NCBI GenBank assembly: GCA_024235715.1
Contig: JACKLW010000005.1
Span: 372,001-436,000 of the forward strand
Source of the DNA: Accumulibacter sp.
GTDB lineage: Bacteria; Pseudomonadota; Gammaproteobacteria; Burkholderiales; Rhodocyclaceae
Reading direction: 5' to 3'
DNA: 64,000 bases
The translations under genes and the position numbers were made by a program. Positions 1 through 8,876 of this stretch are shown piece after piece (within the stretch, counting starts at the first letter, position 1; each line of letters starts with the position of its first letter). Below the pieces are notes generated by a model. It had not been told where the DNA came from. It made no database searches and saw only the letters and a program-made list of their open reading frames with translations.

Positions 1-128
1 TGACCGGTATCCTGCTGATCGCCACGGTCGACTCGATCATCGACACACCGAGATTCCTGCTGCTGCTTATCCTGCTGAGCTGCGTGGGATGGGGTGGCAG
101 CACACGGCGGCGCGAACACGGGCGGTGA
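1..128 (+). CDS. C-terminal end of a membrane protein (partial)
   Basis: Reading from base 3, an open frame runs off the left edge and stops with TGA at 126-128. It gives about 41 residues: a hydrophobic stretch rich in Leu and Ile, a short linker and a second hydrophobic stretch, ending in a basic tail (TRRREHGR). This looks like the last membrane segment of a multi-pass protein with a cytoplasmic tail. Given the neighbours, an O-antigen ligase or polymerase-type protein is possible, but that is inference from context only. Confidence 0.55.
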   Translation, partial: TGILLIATVDSIIDTPRFLLLLILLSCVGWGGSTRRREHGR

Positions 129-436
129 CGGCGGCAAGCAACTCACGCACTGCCGAAGGTGACTACGAGCGACCTTCTCCCGCTTACCAAGATCCGCATC
201 TCTGTGAGACTATACCCCCCCAGTCGTCACGGCGACCATTGGAGGCGTGTATTCATCCTGCCGGCGGTCATCGCCGGGAACGATTCATTACTCGTGAACC
301 GTCGCCCGCACCGCGCAGGATGATCAGGCCTCTTGCCACCAACAAGGCTCTCTGGAGCACGTTTGTTAGCCGTTCGGGCGCCACTCGGCGTGCGAATGCG
401 CTTTGCTCCGGACGAACCGCAGAGTCGAAACATGCC
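129..436. other. intergenic stretch, no gene seen
   Basis: This is 308 bases between the stop of the membrane-protein fragment and the chosen start of the asparagine-synthetase homologue. The plus frame of the downstream gene stays open back to base 89, but the peptide it would add is rich in Arg, Ser and Pro and matches no glutaminase domain, so I treat it as leader sequence. No clear promoter or terminator is visible. Confidence 0.4.
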
Positions 437-2206
437 ATGCACGAAAAACTTTCCGGCCAGGTCGATCTCACCCGCTTGCTGAACCCGGCCTCGGCACCGG
501 ATCTGATCGCGTCGCTTGACTTGCGCAGCGCCTTGACCGCGCGTGACGCAACGGCGGCCTGCGCGCTGATCGGGTCGCCGCGCTTCCAGGACCAGAACGA
601 CCAAAACCTGGCTTCCGAGTCTGGGCCGGCAGCGGCACTCCTCAAGGCCTGGCAGCGCTCGGGCCCGGAGGTCTGCCCGGGAATCCACGGAGCCTACGCA
701 TTTGCCATCGTCGACGCGCGGCGCGAATGTGCCTTCCTGGCGGTTGACCGCTTCGCGATTCAGACGCTTTGCTACCGCGCCGATGCGCAGACGCTCGCCT
801 TCTCCGACCGTGCCGACTGTGTCGAGGGCGGCGGCAGCGACCTGGACCCGCAGGCGATCTTCGACTACCTGTACTTCCACATGATCCCGGCGCCACGCAC
901 GATCTTCAAGAGCGTGCGCCGGCTGCCGGCAGCGCACGCCCTGCTCGTGGACCGCCAGGGCGTGCACGAGATACGCCATTGGCCGCTGCGTTTCGACGAG
1001 CAGCATCGGCAACCGTTCGCGGCGACTCGCGACAACTTCCGCAAGCTGATTCGCGATGGCGTTGCCGACGAGATCGCCGGCCAGCAGCGCGTCGGCGCCT
1101 TCCTGTCCGGCGGCACCGACAGCTCGACGGTCGCCGGCATGCTCTGCGAAGTCTCCGGCCAGGCAGCGCCAGCGTATTCGATCGGCTTCGCCGCCGAAGG
1201 CTATGACGAGATGGAGTATGCCCGCCTGGCTGCCAGGCATTTCGGTTGCGAGCACCACGAATACTACGTCACCCCGGCGGACCTGCTGGCCAGCATCCCC
1301 GCGGTCGCCCGGCATCACGATCAGCCTTTCGGCAACTCGTCCGCCCTGCCCGCCTACTATTGCGCCAGGATGGCGGGGGCCGACGGCTGCACCAAGATGC
1401 TCGCCGGCGATGGCGGCGACGAGTTGTTCGGCGGCAATTCGCGCTACGCGACGCAGCGCCTGTTCGAGTTCTACCAGTCCGTTCCGGAAAGTCTGCGGCG
1501 CCGCATCGAGCCACTCTGCGGGGATGACAGCATCCTGCGCAGGATCCCGGGCCTCAGGCAGGCGAGCGGTTATGTTCGCCATTCACGCGTACCGATGCCC
1601 GATCGGCTGCAGACTTTCAACCTGGTCATGCAACTCGATCCGGCCAATGTGCTCGGCGCCGACTTTCTCGCGCAGATCGATGTGGGCGAGCCGTCAAGAC
1701 ACATGCGGGCGACCTGGAGCGAATGCCGGGCACGCAGCCTGATCAATCGAATGCTGGCCTACGACTGGCGCTACACGCTGGCCGACAGCGACCTCCCGAA
1801 AGTGCGCGGAGCGACCGAAATGGCAGGCCTGGCGGTCGGCTATCCCCTGCTGTCTGACCGCTTGACCGACTTCTCGATGACCCTGCCCGCGAACTGGAAA
1901 CTGCGCCGCTTCAAGCTGCGCTGGTTCTTCAAGGAGGCTTTGCGCGGTTACCTGCCCGATCAGATCATCACCAAGTCAAAGAAAGGCTTCGGACTGCCAT
2001 TCGGGGTTTGGGCGACGCGCGATCCCGCGCTGCGGCGGTTCGCCGAAGAGTCACTGCATGGGCTGGCGACAAGGGGAATCGTGCGTGCCGACTTCATTCA
2101 ATCCCTGATCACCGAGCGCCTCCCCGCACACCCGGGGTATTACGGCGAGATGGTGTGGATCCTGATGATGCTCGAACAATGGCTGCAGGGCAGGGAAAGC
2201 GCGTGA
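437..2206 (+). CDS. asparagine synthetase-like amidotransferase lacking the N-terminal nucleophile Cys
   Basis: The protein is 589 aa if started at ATG 437. Its C-terminal half is a typical asparagine synthetase ATP-pyrophosphatase domain, with SGGTDSS at about residues 224-230 and AGDGGDELFGG further on. The N-terminal part aligns only with the second half of a class II glutamine amidotransferase domain (GIHGAYAFAIVDARR, then a DRFAIQTLCY-like segment). The usual Met-Cys-Gly-Ile start with its catalytic Cys is missing, so glutamine hydrolysis is unlikely. It may use free ammonia or another amine donor. Two complete homologues lie on the other strand of the same locus (25057-26982 and 28206-30146). 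The substrate is probably a sugar or acyl carboxylate, by inference from the EPS context. Confidence 0.8.
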   Translation: MHEKLSGQVDLTRLLNPASAPDLIASLDLRSALTARDATAACALIGSPRFQDQNDQNLASESGPAAALLKAWQRSGPEVCPGIHGAYAFAIVDARRECAFLAVDRFAIQTLCYRADAQTLAFSDRADCVEGGGSDLDPQAIFDYLYFHMIPAPRTIFKSVRRLPAAHALLVDRQGVHEIRHWPLRFDEQHRQPFAATRDNFRKLIRDGVADEIAGQQRVGAFLSGGTDSSTVAGMLCEVSGQAAPAYSIGFAAEGYDEMEYARLAARHFGCEHHEYYVTPADLLASIPAVARHHDQPFGNSSALPAYYCARMAGADGCTKMLAGDGGDELFGGNSRYATQRLFEFYQSVPESLRRRIEPLCGDDSILRRIPGLRQASGYVRHSRVPMPDRLQTFNLVMQLDPANVLGADFLAQIDVGEPSRHMRATWSECRARSLINRMLAYDWRYTLADSDLPKVRGATEMAGLAVGYPLLSDRLTDFSMTLPANWKLRRFKLRWFFKEALRGYLPDQIITKSKKGFGLPFGVWATRDPALRRFAEESLHGLATRGIVRADFIQSLITERLPAHPGYYGEMVWILMMLEQWLQGRESA

Positions 2207-2699
2207 ATCAAGGCCGGGATCGCTGATACGTTTCGCCCGTTGCGAGCGGAGCTTACGGCTGCCACGTCGGCACCTCGGTGCTGGTCGGCACTACAGCCGT
2301 CAATGGCTTGCACGGCCGCCTATTTCAGAACGGAATGCCCGCCGCGCGGACAAGCTGGCAAGCAGCGCGGCGACCCCGCTTTTCTCGCGTACGGCAAACT
2401 ATTTCACGGTCGGCGCACCGTTTCTTCTTTAGAATTGCCGCTACTCCATCGCCCCCATCGCGCCCAATACATGACCGACACCAGCCAGCTAGCCGAACCG
2501 ATCAGCCACACCCCCAGGTGTAATCCCCAGGCCATCTCGCCCGGCTACGGCAGGCAGTCGATTCCACGGCATCCTGCGGCAATCGATCGCCTGTCGCAGA
2601 GCGCACGGGTGGTCTGACCACCACTAGGCGGGCGACCTGTAGAGGCGACAAGCGCTCTACCGAGGAACATGCATCTAACTTTGGATACGAAACGATAAC
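2207..2699. other. intergenic stretch before the acyl module
   Basis: This is 493 bases without a convincing gene. Short open frames exist but have random-looking composition. The final 30 bases before the TTG start at 2700 are relatively AT-rich and could hold a promoter, but no good -35/-10 pair stands out. No GG-N10-GC sigma-54 motif with a matching -12 element was found. Confidence 0.4.
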
Positions 2700-4703
2700 T
2701 TGGACACGACACTCTGCCCCTTCGATCGCGATCCCACCGGCAAACCGATTGTCGGATCTGATCCCAGGAGTCTGTTTGCGTTCGGACACCTGGTACGTGA
2801 AACCGAGAAGCTCATACTTGACCTGTTTGGCCGCGGCCTGGTCTCCGGTACCACCCATACCTGTCTGGGCCAGGAGATCTGCCAGATGGCCGTTGTCCGC
2901 GCACTGGACGACCCGCGTGATCATGTGCTCTCGAACCACCGCAACCACGGACATTTCCTGACCTACTCGGGAGACTTTACCGGCCTGGTCGCCGAGATCA
3001 TGGGACGCGAGTCCGGCGTGTGCGGCGGCTGGGGCGGCAGTCAGCATATCGCCTACCGCAATTTCCACAGCAATGGCGTCCAGGCGGGGATGACCGCGAT
3101 CGGAGTCGGCATCGCCCGCGCCCTCAAGGCGGAAGGGAGTCGCGGCATCGTCGCCACCATCATCGGCGATGGCACATTGGGCGAAGGACTGCTGTACGAA
3201 AGCATGAACCTGGCTTCGATCTGGCAAGCACCGGTGCTCTTCGTGGTCGAGAACAACGGCATAGCACAGACCACCTATACGCGGCATACGATCGGCGGCG
3301 GGATAGAGGATCGCGGCCGGGCTTTCGGGCTCGCTGTCTGGCGCCTGAATGACCAGCATCCCGAATTTGCAGGGCAATCCGCAGATATCGTCGGGCAGAT
3401 GCGCGCCCATGGCGGGCCGGGCATGCTGGTCATCGACACCGGTCGCCTCGGACCACACAGCAAGGGCGACGACCTTCGGCCAGAGGCTGAGCGGGACGCC
3501 CTGGTCGCCCGCGATCCTCTGCGTAAACTTGCCGAGAGGATCACAGCAGCGGATATCGCGGCGATCGAAACCGCGAACAAAGCCTTCCTTCGCGAAGTGG
3601 AGTCGCGTGCGATGGCGTCGCCCCTGTCGACCTTCCAGGCTGTACCACAGCACTCGTTCAGGGCCGCAATCGATGTCAGCGCTGACGTAGCGGCGATGAA
3701 CCCCACCAAGGAAGTCGTCGCCAACGCCCGCCAGGCGCTCAACGCTGCACTGCACGGCTTGTTTGAGCGCGACGACGCGGTGGTATTGCTGGGAGAGGAT
3801 CTGCATGATCCCTATGGCGGCGCATTCAAGGTGACGGCCGGTCTGTCAGAGGCCTTTCCCGGGCGCGTCATCTCGACTCCCATCAGTGAAGCGGGCATCA
3901 CCGGCGCAGGCATTGGACTGGCGATGGCTGACAGGAAGCCGATCGTTGAGATTATGTTCGCCGACTTTCTCACCCTGTGCATGGACCAGATCTACAACCA
4001 CGCGGTCAAGTTTCCCGGCATCTTCCCGAAGTCGAATGTCCCCCTGGTAATTCGTGCGCCGTGTGGCGGAAGGCGCGGATATGGCCCGACCCACAGCCAG
4101 AGCCCGGAAAACATCTTCGTCGCCGTACCCGGCCTGACAGTCGTGTACGGCAGCCATCGACACCCACTCGGCCAGTTGCTCGCCAACGCCGTGGAACGTT
4201 GGCCAAATCCGACACTTTTTCTCGAGCACAAGCTCCTTTATGGCGAGAAGCTTGACCCGGGTGGCTACGAATCACTTGTCGCCGGTGCGGAAGATATGGG
4301 CGCGGACCTGTTCCCGACGGTGCGCAGCGGTTCTCGGCAACCGGACGTCACACTGATCTCGTTCGGCGGCATGCTGCCTGTGGTCGAAGGTGCGGCGCGC
4401 AAGCTGGAGGAAGAGGAAGAACTGCTGGTGGAAATCGTCGCGCCGTCACTCCTCGCCCCGTTGCCGAGGCAGTCTCTCCTCGCACTCCTGGACAGCCGCC
4501 CGCTGATTCTGGTGGTCGAGGAATCGCACCATCAGTTCGGCGTCAGCGCCGAGATCCTGGCCATGTTGGCCGAGAACGGATTCTCCGGAAAGGTCGCGCG
4601 ACTGGGCACGCCACCAGCGCCGATAGCCTCGGCGCGGAGCCTTGAAAGCGCTCAAATCCCGGACGAGGACGCGATCATTTCGGCCGTGTTGCGCATGTTA
4701 TAG
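2700..4703 (+). CDS. fused E1 alpha/beta subunit of a 2-oxoacid dehydrogenase-type complex
   Basis: This is a 667-aa thiamine-diphosphate enzyme in which the E1 alpha and E1 beta chains are joined. The alpha half carries the ThDP motif (GDG at about 155-157, closing NN at about 184). The beta half begins near residue 340, with GEDLHDPYGGAF and the HSQSPE loop (His about 465). Such enzymes decarboxylate a 2-oxoacid and pass the acyl group to a lipoyl domain. An in-frame TAA at 2676 and the lack of ATG leave TTG 2700 as the start, with only a weak Shine-Dalgarno. A lipoyl E2 and an ACP follow within 150 bases, so this is likely the first gene of an operon. No E3 (lipoamide dehydrogenase) is present. 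The substrate (pyruvate, branched-chain or other) cannot be told. Confidence 0.88.
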   Translation: MDTTLCPFDRDPTGKPIVGSDPRSLFAFGHLVRETEKLILDLFGRGLVSGTTHTCLGQEICQMAVVRALDDPRDHVLSNHRNHGHFLTYSGDFTGLVAEIMGRESGVCGGWGGSQHIAYRNFHSNGVQAGMTAIGVGIARALKAEGSRGIVATIIGDGTLGEGLLYESMNLASIWQAPVLFVVENNGIAQTTYTRHTIGGGIEDRGRAFGLAVWRLNDQHPEFAGQSADIVGQMRAHGGPGMLVIDTGRLGPHSKGDDLRPEAERDALVARDPLRKLAERITAADIAAIETANKAFLREVESRAMASPLSTFQAVPQHSFRAAIDVSADVAAMNPTKEVVANARQALNAALHGLFERDDAVVLLGEDLHDPYGGAFKVTAGLSEAFPGRVISTPISEAGITGAGIGLAMADRKPIVEIMFADFLTLCMDQIYNHAVKFPGIFPKSNVPLVIRAPCGGRRGYGPTHSQSPENIFVAVPGLTVVYGSHRHPLGQLLANAVERWPNPTLFLEHKLLYGEKLDPGGYESLVAGAEDMGADLFPTVRSGSRQPDVTLISFGGMLPVVEGAARKLEEEEELLVEIVAPSLLAPLPRQSLLALLDSRPLILVVEESHHQFGVSAEILAMLAENGFSGKVARLGTPPAPIASARSLESAQIPDEDAIISAVLRML

Positions 4704-4724
4704 TCAGTTTTTGGAACAATTGTT

Positions 4725-5837
4725 ATGGCCACCCCGATACACGCCCCACGCATCAACAACAACGATGATGAAGTCAAGGTTCTGGCATTTGAAGTCGAAA
4801 AAGGAAGCCATGTCCGTAGCGGTCAGATCGTCGGACAGATAGAAACGGACAAGGCGGTCCTGGATATCGAGTCCCCTGTTGATGGCTACGTTCTGTCTCT
4901 GGTCGCACAACCCGACGATCTCGTCAAAGTAGGTAGCGTCATCGCCTGGCTCGGAGAGCAAGCTGACGAGCCGGTCCCCGATGACTCCGAAATGGCACCC
5001 GTCGCCACATCGCGGGACCTTGGTTCGATTACGGCCAAGGCACGGCTGTTGCTCAAAAAACACGGCCTGAGCGCGGACGCCGTAGCCACCATCAACGGGC
5101 GCATTACCGTCGAGGCAGTCGAGAGGCATCTCGCTGCAGACACCAGTCGCCTCGCGGCGAGCAATCGGGATGCACCAGGCGCAGACACGCGTGAAACGCC
5201 GCCCGAGATCCCGGGAGTGATGCTCAGCCCGAGCCGGGAAGAGCGAGGAATGGCGGCAACCGTCGCCTGGCACCGGGACCACCCGGCCACAGGATACATC
5301 GAGATCGAGTACGATCTGGCGCCCTGGGCGAAATATGCCAAGAAGATGCAGGACGACAAGGGCTGGATGATGTCGCCGTTGCTTTCGCTGATGACCTGGC
5401 GACTGGTGGAAGTTGCGACGACAAGCCCGCGGCTCAACTCGACGATGATCAACGACCAGCGTTACCAGTATGCGCCGGTCAATCTGGGCTTCACCATCCA
5501 GGCCGGAGAGACGCTTTTTCTCGCCGTTCTGAGAGACGCGGCCAGCCTCGATGAGGAAGCGTTCGTGTCCGCCCTGGGCGATCTGCAGCGACGCGCAGCC
5601 GGACACAAACTCCGCGAAACGGAAACGTCTGGCGCGACCGTCAGCTTCTCGAGCATGGAGCGCTGGAAAGTAAGCCGGCACATCCCGATCCTTCCCCCGC
5701 AAACCTCCTTCATAGTCGCCCATGCCGCCGGACGTGACGGTAAGGGGGTTCTCGGTGCGACCTACGACCATCGCGTCCTCAACGGCGCGCAGGTCGTCGC
5801 CGCACTCAAGCTCTTGTCCCGACCAGCATCCGACTAA
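4725..5837 (+). CDS. 2-oxoacid dehydrogenase E2-like lipoyl acyltransferase
   Basis: The 370-aa protein has three parts. An N-terminal lipoyl domain has its acceptor lysine in IETDKAVLDIES (Lys43). A peripheral-subunit-binding domain spans about 102-136. A C-terminal acyltransferase domain follows. The catalytic signature usually reads H-x-x-x-D-G, but here it is HRVLNG: His349 is kept and Asp is Asn353. The domain is otherwise well formed. It lies 21 bases after the E1 gene and 15 bases before an acyl carrier protein gene. That arrangement suggests the acyl group is delivered to the ACP phosphopantetheine rather than to CoA. This is inference; a degenerate E2 that only carries the acyl group is the alternative. 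Confidence 0.85.
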   Translation: MATPIHAPRINNNDDEVKVLAFEVEKGSHVRSGQIVGQIETDKAVLDIESPVDGYVLSLVAQPDDLVKVGSVIAWLGEQADEPVPDDSEMAPVATSRDLGSITAKARLLLKKHGLSADAVATINGRITVEAVERHLAADTSRLAASNRDAPGADTRETPPEIPGVMLSPSREERGMAATVAWHRDHPATGYIEIEYDLAPWAKYAKKMQDDKGWMMSPLLSLMTWRLVEVATTSPRLNSTMINDQRYQYAPVNLGFTIQAGETLFLAVLRDAASLDEEAFVSALGDLQRRAAGHKLRETETSGATVSFSSMERWKVSRHIPILPPQTSFIVAHAAGRDGKGVLGATYDHRVLNGAQVVAALKLLSRPASD

Positions 5838-5852
5838 TTGAGAAAGACCGTC

Positions 5853-6122
5853 ATGACCCTTTCACGAGAAAGCATCGAAGCAGCAATCAAGGCAAAGATT
5901 GTGGAGATTGCCGCGCAGACCGGCGACGATGCCAGCGAGCTCGAGCCCGACGAGATCATTCCGGCAACGGGTCTGATCGACTCGACCGGACTGCTCGATT
6001 TGCTCGCCTGGTACGAAAAGACCTACGAAATCTCCCTGGCGCAAGACGAACTCACGATCGACAACCTGGGCAGCCTGACGCGGATGGCAGAGTTCCTCCT
6101 GCGTCGCAAAGGGCTGCTGTGA
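5853..6122 (+). CDS. acyl carrier protein (first copy)
   Basis: An 89-aa acidic, helical carrier protein. The phosphopantetheine attachment site is Ser44 in GLIDSTGLLDLL, close to the family D-S-[LMT] motif. The ORF is also open from TTG 5838, but ATG 5853 has an AG-rich ribosome site (GAGAAAG) about 5 bases ahead and is preferred. It sits between the E2 acyltransferase and hydrolase 2. This fits a dedicated, non-fatty-acid carrier for the acyl group made by the E1/E2 pair. Confidence 0.85.
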   Translation: MTLSRESIEAAIKAKIVEIAAQTGDDASELEPDEIIPATGLIDSTGLLDLLAWYEKTYEISLAQDELTIDNLGSLTRMAEFLLRRKGLL

Positions 6123-6156
6123 TCCTGGCACCCTCGGAATACCTTCTTCCACGCCG

Positions 6157-6999
6157 ATGAGCGCGATACCCACACCATTCTTTCTGGACAGCCCCTCGGG
6201 ACGCCGCTTTGCCGTACATCACGCACCCGACGGGAACGACAAGCCCTGGGGTAACGTCCTGTGTGTTCCGGCGTTCAACGAGGAGATGAACCGCTGCCGA
6301 AGCATGCTGACCCTGCAGGCTCAGGCCTTCGCCAAACAAGGTGTGGGCACGCTGATCATCGACCTGCACGGAACGGGCGAAAGTGATGGTGACCACGGAG
6401 AAGCACGCTGGGCGTCGTGGCTGAAGGATATTGCCATCGGGATGGCGTGGCTCGCCGACAGACCAGGGGCTTGCACCGCTCTCCTGGGCGTCCGCCTGGG
6501 CGTTCCCTTGGCAGTGCAGGCACTCTCCATGAGCGCCCCTGGCGCCAGCCCGGCGCTGATCGCATGGCAGCCCGTGACCGACGGCAAGTCGTACTTCACG
6601 CAGTTCCTGCGCATACGCATGGCCGCCAACATGGACCGGACGGATATCCCGAAGGATACGACAAGCGGCATGCGCAAAGATCTGGCCGCAGGCAGGTCCA
6701 TTGAAGTCGCTGGCTACGAGATTCATCCAGACCTCGCAGCGGCGATCGAAGAAGTCAAGCTGTCGCAAACGCCGCCCGTGGCCGCGCCCATCGCCTGGTT
6801 CGAGCGAACCGCTGGCGCAACCGGCGAAGCGCCACCGGCAAGCCTGTCCGCCATTGAAGCGTGGCGCTCCCACGGCGCACAGATCGATCTGCAGACTTTC
6901 CAGGGCCCCGCATTCTGGGCATTGCATGATCGCGCGACCGCACCGGCGCTGATTGCGCAAACGACCGAATGGGTCAAGACACTTCGGAAGACCATATGA
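6157..6999 (+). CDS. XrtA-associated alpha/beta hydrolase, type 2
   Basis: A 280-aa member of the exosortase A system-associated hydrolase 2 family (TIGR03101-like). It is recognised by PFFLDSPSGRRF at the start, the FNEEMNRCR segment and LIIDLHGTGESDGD. The place of the nucleophile elbow reads LLGVRLGVPLA, so an Arg stands where a Ser, Cys or Asp would be expected. From this sequence alone it is doubtful that it is an ordinary serine hydrolase. Its last four bases (ATGA) contain the start of hydrolase 1. In other genomes both hydrolases travel with ACPs in XrtA loci. The reaction is unknown. Confidence 0.85.
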   Translation: MSAIPTPFFLDSPSGRRFAVHHAPDGNDKPWGNVLCVPAFNEEMNRCRSMLTLQAQAFAKQGVGTLIIDLHGTGESDGDHGEARWASWLKDIAIGMAWLADRPGACTALLGVRLGVPLAVQALSMSAPGASPALIAWQPVTDGKSYFTQFLRIRMAANMDRTDIPKDTTSGMRKDLAAGRSIEVAGYEIHPDLAAAIEEVKLSQTPPVAAPIAWFERTAGATGEAPPASLSAIEAWRSHGAQIDLQTFQGPAFWALHDRATAPALIAQTTEWVKTLRKTI

Positions 7000-7940
7000 A
7001 TGCAATTCCCCTGCGTTTCGCGTGCGCTGGCGCCCCACTCATCGGCATGCTTCACCCTGCCGATGGCAGACCCGAACTCGGCGTACTGATCATGGTCGCC
7101 GGAGGGCCCCAATACAGGATTGGCGGGCATCGCCAGCTGACCCTCTGGTCGCGAAAACTGTCGGCAGAAGGCTATCCGGTGTTCCGCTTCGACTTTCGTG
7201 GCATGGGCGACAGCTACGGTGAATACCGGGACTTCGACGCCGCCGAAGACGATATCCGCGCCGCTCTGGACCGCTTCTTTGCCGAGGTCCCGACCCTGAA
7301 AAACGTGGTCCTCTGGGGTGAATGCAATGCCTGTTCGGCCGCCGCTTTCTTTGCCCACAAAGAGCCTCGCATCAAGGGCATCGTCATGCTCAACCCCTGG
7401 GTCCGTACCGAAGACGGTCATGCCGAGACCGTCATCAAGCATTACTATCTCAAACGGCTGACCGAACGCTCGTTCTGGAAGAAAGTATTTCGCTTCGAGT
7501 TCGACGCCCTCGAATCGGCGCGTTCCGCGGCAAAGCTGTTCAGGCTGGCGCGGCGGTCATCCACTGACGGCAGGTCCGGTCCCGAAAGCACGGCTGCGGG
7601 CGACGACCGCAGTCAGCCATTGCCCGATCGCATGCTGCGCGGCCTCGCCAACTTCAAGGGACAGTTGATGCTTGTCATGAGCGGCAGGGACATCATCGCC
7701 AGGGAATTCGACCAACTGCTCAAGCGTTCACCGGCCTGGCAAACAGAGCTGGCGGCGCACAATACCGTTCGCCATGAGCTGGAATACGCCGATCACACCT
7801 TCTCGAGCCGCGAGTGGCGCGACCAGGTGGCAAGCTGGGGAGTCGACTGGCTCAGAACCGTCAGCGCGTCGTGCATTGTCGCCGCAGCGAGTTCCGCGCG
7901 CCCAGGATTGCACCCGGCCCGCGCTTCGGCCGAGGGTTGA
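6996..7940 (+). CDS. XrtA-associated alpha/beta hydrolase, type 1
   Basis: A 314-aa protein of the exosortase A system-associated hydrolase 1 family (TIGR03100-like). Signs are VAGGPQYRIGGHRQ near residues 34-46, FDFRGMGDSYGE, and NPWVRTEDGHA. The nucleophile elbow is WGECNACSAA, making Cys110 the likely nucleophile. Thioesterase or acyltransferase activity on the ACP-bound acyl group is plausible. ATG 6996 overlaps the previous stop by four bases and is preferred to the in-frame ATG at 6969. The final 30-40 residues (Ala/Ser/Arg-rich) extend past the usual family end. Confidence 0.87.
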   Translation: MNAIPLRFACAGAPLIGMLHPADGRPELGVLIMVAGGPQYRIGGHRQLTLWSRKLSAEGYPVFRFDFRGMGDSYGEYRDFDAAEDDIRAALDRFFAEVPTLKNVVLWGECNACSAAAFFAHKEPRIKGIVMLNPWVRTEDGHAETVIKHYYLKRLTERSFWKKVFRFEFDALESARSAAKLFRLARRSSTDGRSGPESTAAGDDRSQPLPDRMLRGLANFKGQLMLVMSGRDIIAREFDQLLKRSPAWQTELAAHNTVRHELEYADHTFSSREWRDQVASWGVDWLRTVSASCIVAAASSARPGLHPARASAEG

Positions 7941-7947
7941 GGGTCCC

Positions 7948-8796
7948 ATGGCAAAGCCCATCATCGAAGCAATCACAGGGGAAACCCTGCCCGAGTTTGC
8001 CTCCTTTCTGGCTGCCAACATGCGTCACCCGCGCAGCGCCGAAGACTGGGCGTCCGGGCTGCAGACCGGCTGGGCAGGGGTCCGCCCGAACTACGGTTTC
8101 GTTCTGCGCGCCGAAGGCCGGGTGGTCGGCGGAATAGGCGCCATCTACGCCCAGCGCCGCATCCGCGGGCAGACCGAGAACTTCGCCAATATCACGAGCT
8201 GGTGCGTGCTTGACAGCCACCGCAAATGGAGCATGCCACTGGCAATGGCTGTGATCGCCCAGCCGGGATACCACTTCACCGATTTCTCGCCAACCAAGGT
8301 CGTAGCTGAAGTCCTCAGGTTTCTCAACTTCAAGCCGCTCGATGAAGGCGTCGTCGTCATCCCGAACGTCGTCGCGTCTCCGTTGCGCGGAAGAGTCGCA
8401 TCGACACCGGCGCAAATCTCCAGGAGCCTGTCCGGCCCAGCGCTGCAAGTATGGCAAGACCACGCGAGCTTCCCGTGGTTAGGACATGTCCTCATCGGGG
8501 AACCCGGAAACTGGTGCCACGTCATCTACAAACGCGGTCGGCTAAAGGGCGTCCCCAGCGCCAGGATCCTCTACCGCAGCGATGCTGCCATATTGGATTA
8601 CTACTTGCCACGACTGTTCTGGCACTTCCTTGGCTGCGGCTTTCTCACGACCCAGGTCGAACGCCGATTCCTCAACCGTATCCCCCAAGTCTCGCGCGTA
8701 CTGACAGGGTTCAACCCGAAACAGTACCTCAGCCCAACGCTTCAAGCCAGTGACATCGACTACCTGTACTCCGAGTCAGTGGCTCTGGATCTCTGA
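7948..8796 (+). CDS. GNAT-like acyltransferase of the acyl module
   Basis: A 282-aa protein. The N-terminal half resembles the GNAT acetyltransferase fold: an FVLRAEGRVVGGIGAIYAQR strand pair, then a helix and a beta segment around residues 60-100. The C-terminal half is not assigned. ATG 7948 starts 7 bases after the hydrolase 1 stop. The in-frame open extension to 7774 overlaps hydrolase 1 and is not used. Its position between the hydrolase and the second ACP suggests transfer of the carrier-bound acyl group to a sugar or amine. Family level is uncertain and function is inferred from context. Confidence 0.6.
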   Translation: MAKPIIEAITGETLPEFASFLAANMRHPRSAEDWASGLQTGWAGVRPNYGFVLRAEGRVVGGIGAIYAQRRIRGQTENFANITSWCVLDSHRKWSMPLAMAVIAQPGYHFTDFSPTKVVAEVLRFLNFKPLDEGVVVIPNVVASPLRGRVASTPAQISRSLSGPALQVWQDHASFPWLGHVLIGEPGNWCHVIYKRGRLKGVPSARILYRSDAAILDYYLPRLFWHFLGCGFLTTQVERRFLNRIPQVSRVLTGFNPKQYLSPTLQASDIDYLYSESVALDL

Positions 8797-8876
8797 CAAA
8801 CGGCGCCTTGCCCTTTCTGCCATTTCCGCCACATGGAACATTCGTCCCTGGCCCCTGAAAAATCCTGGAGGAATTA

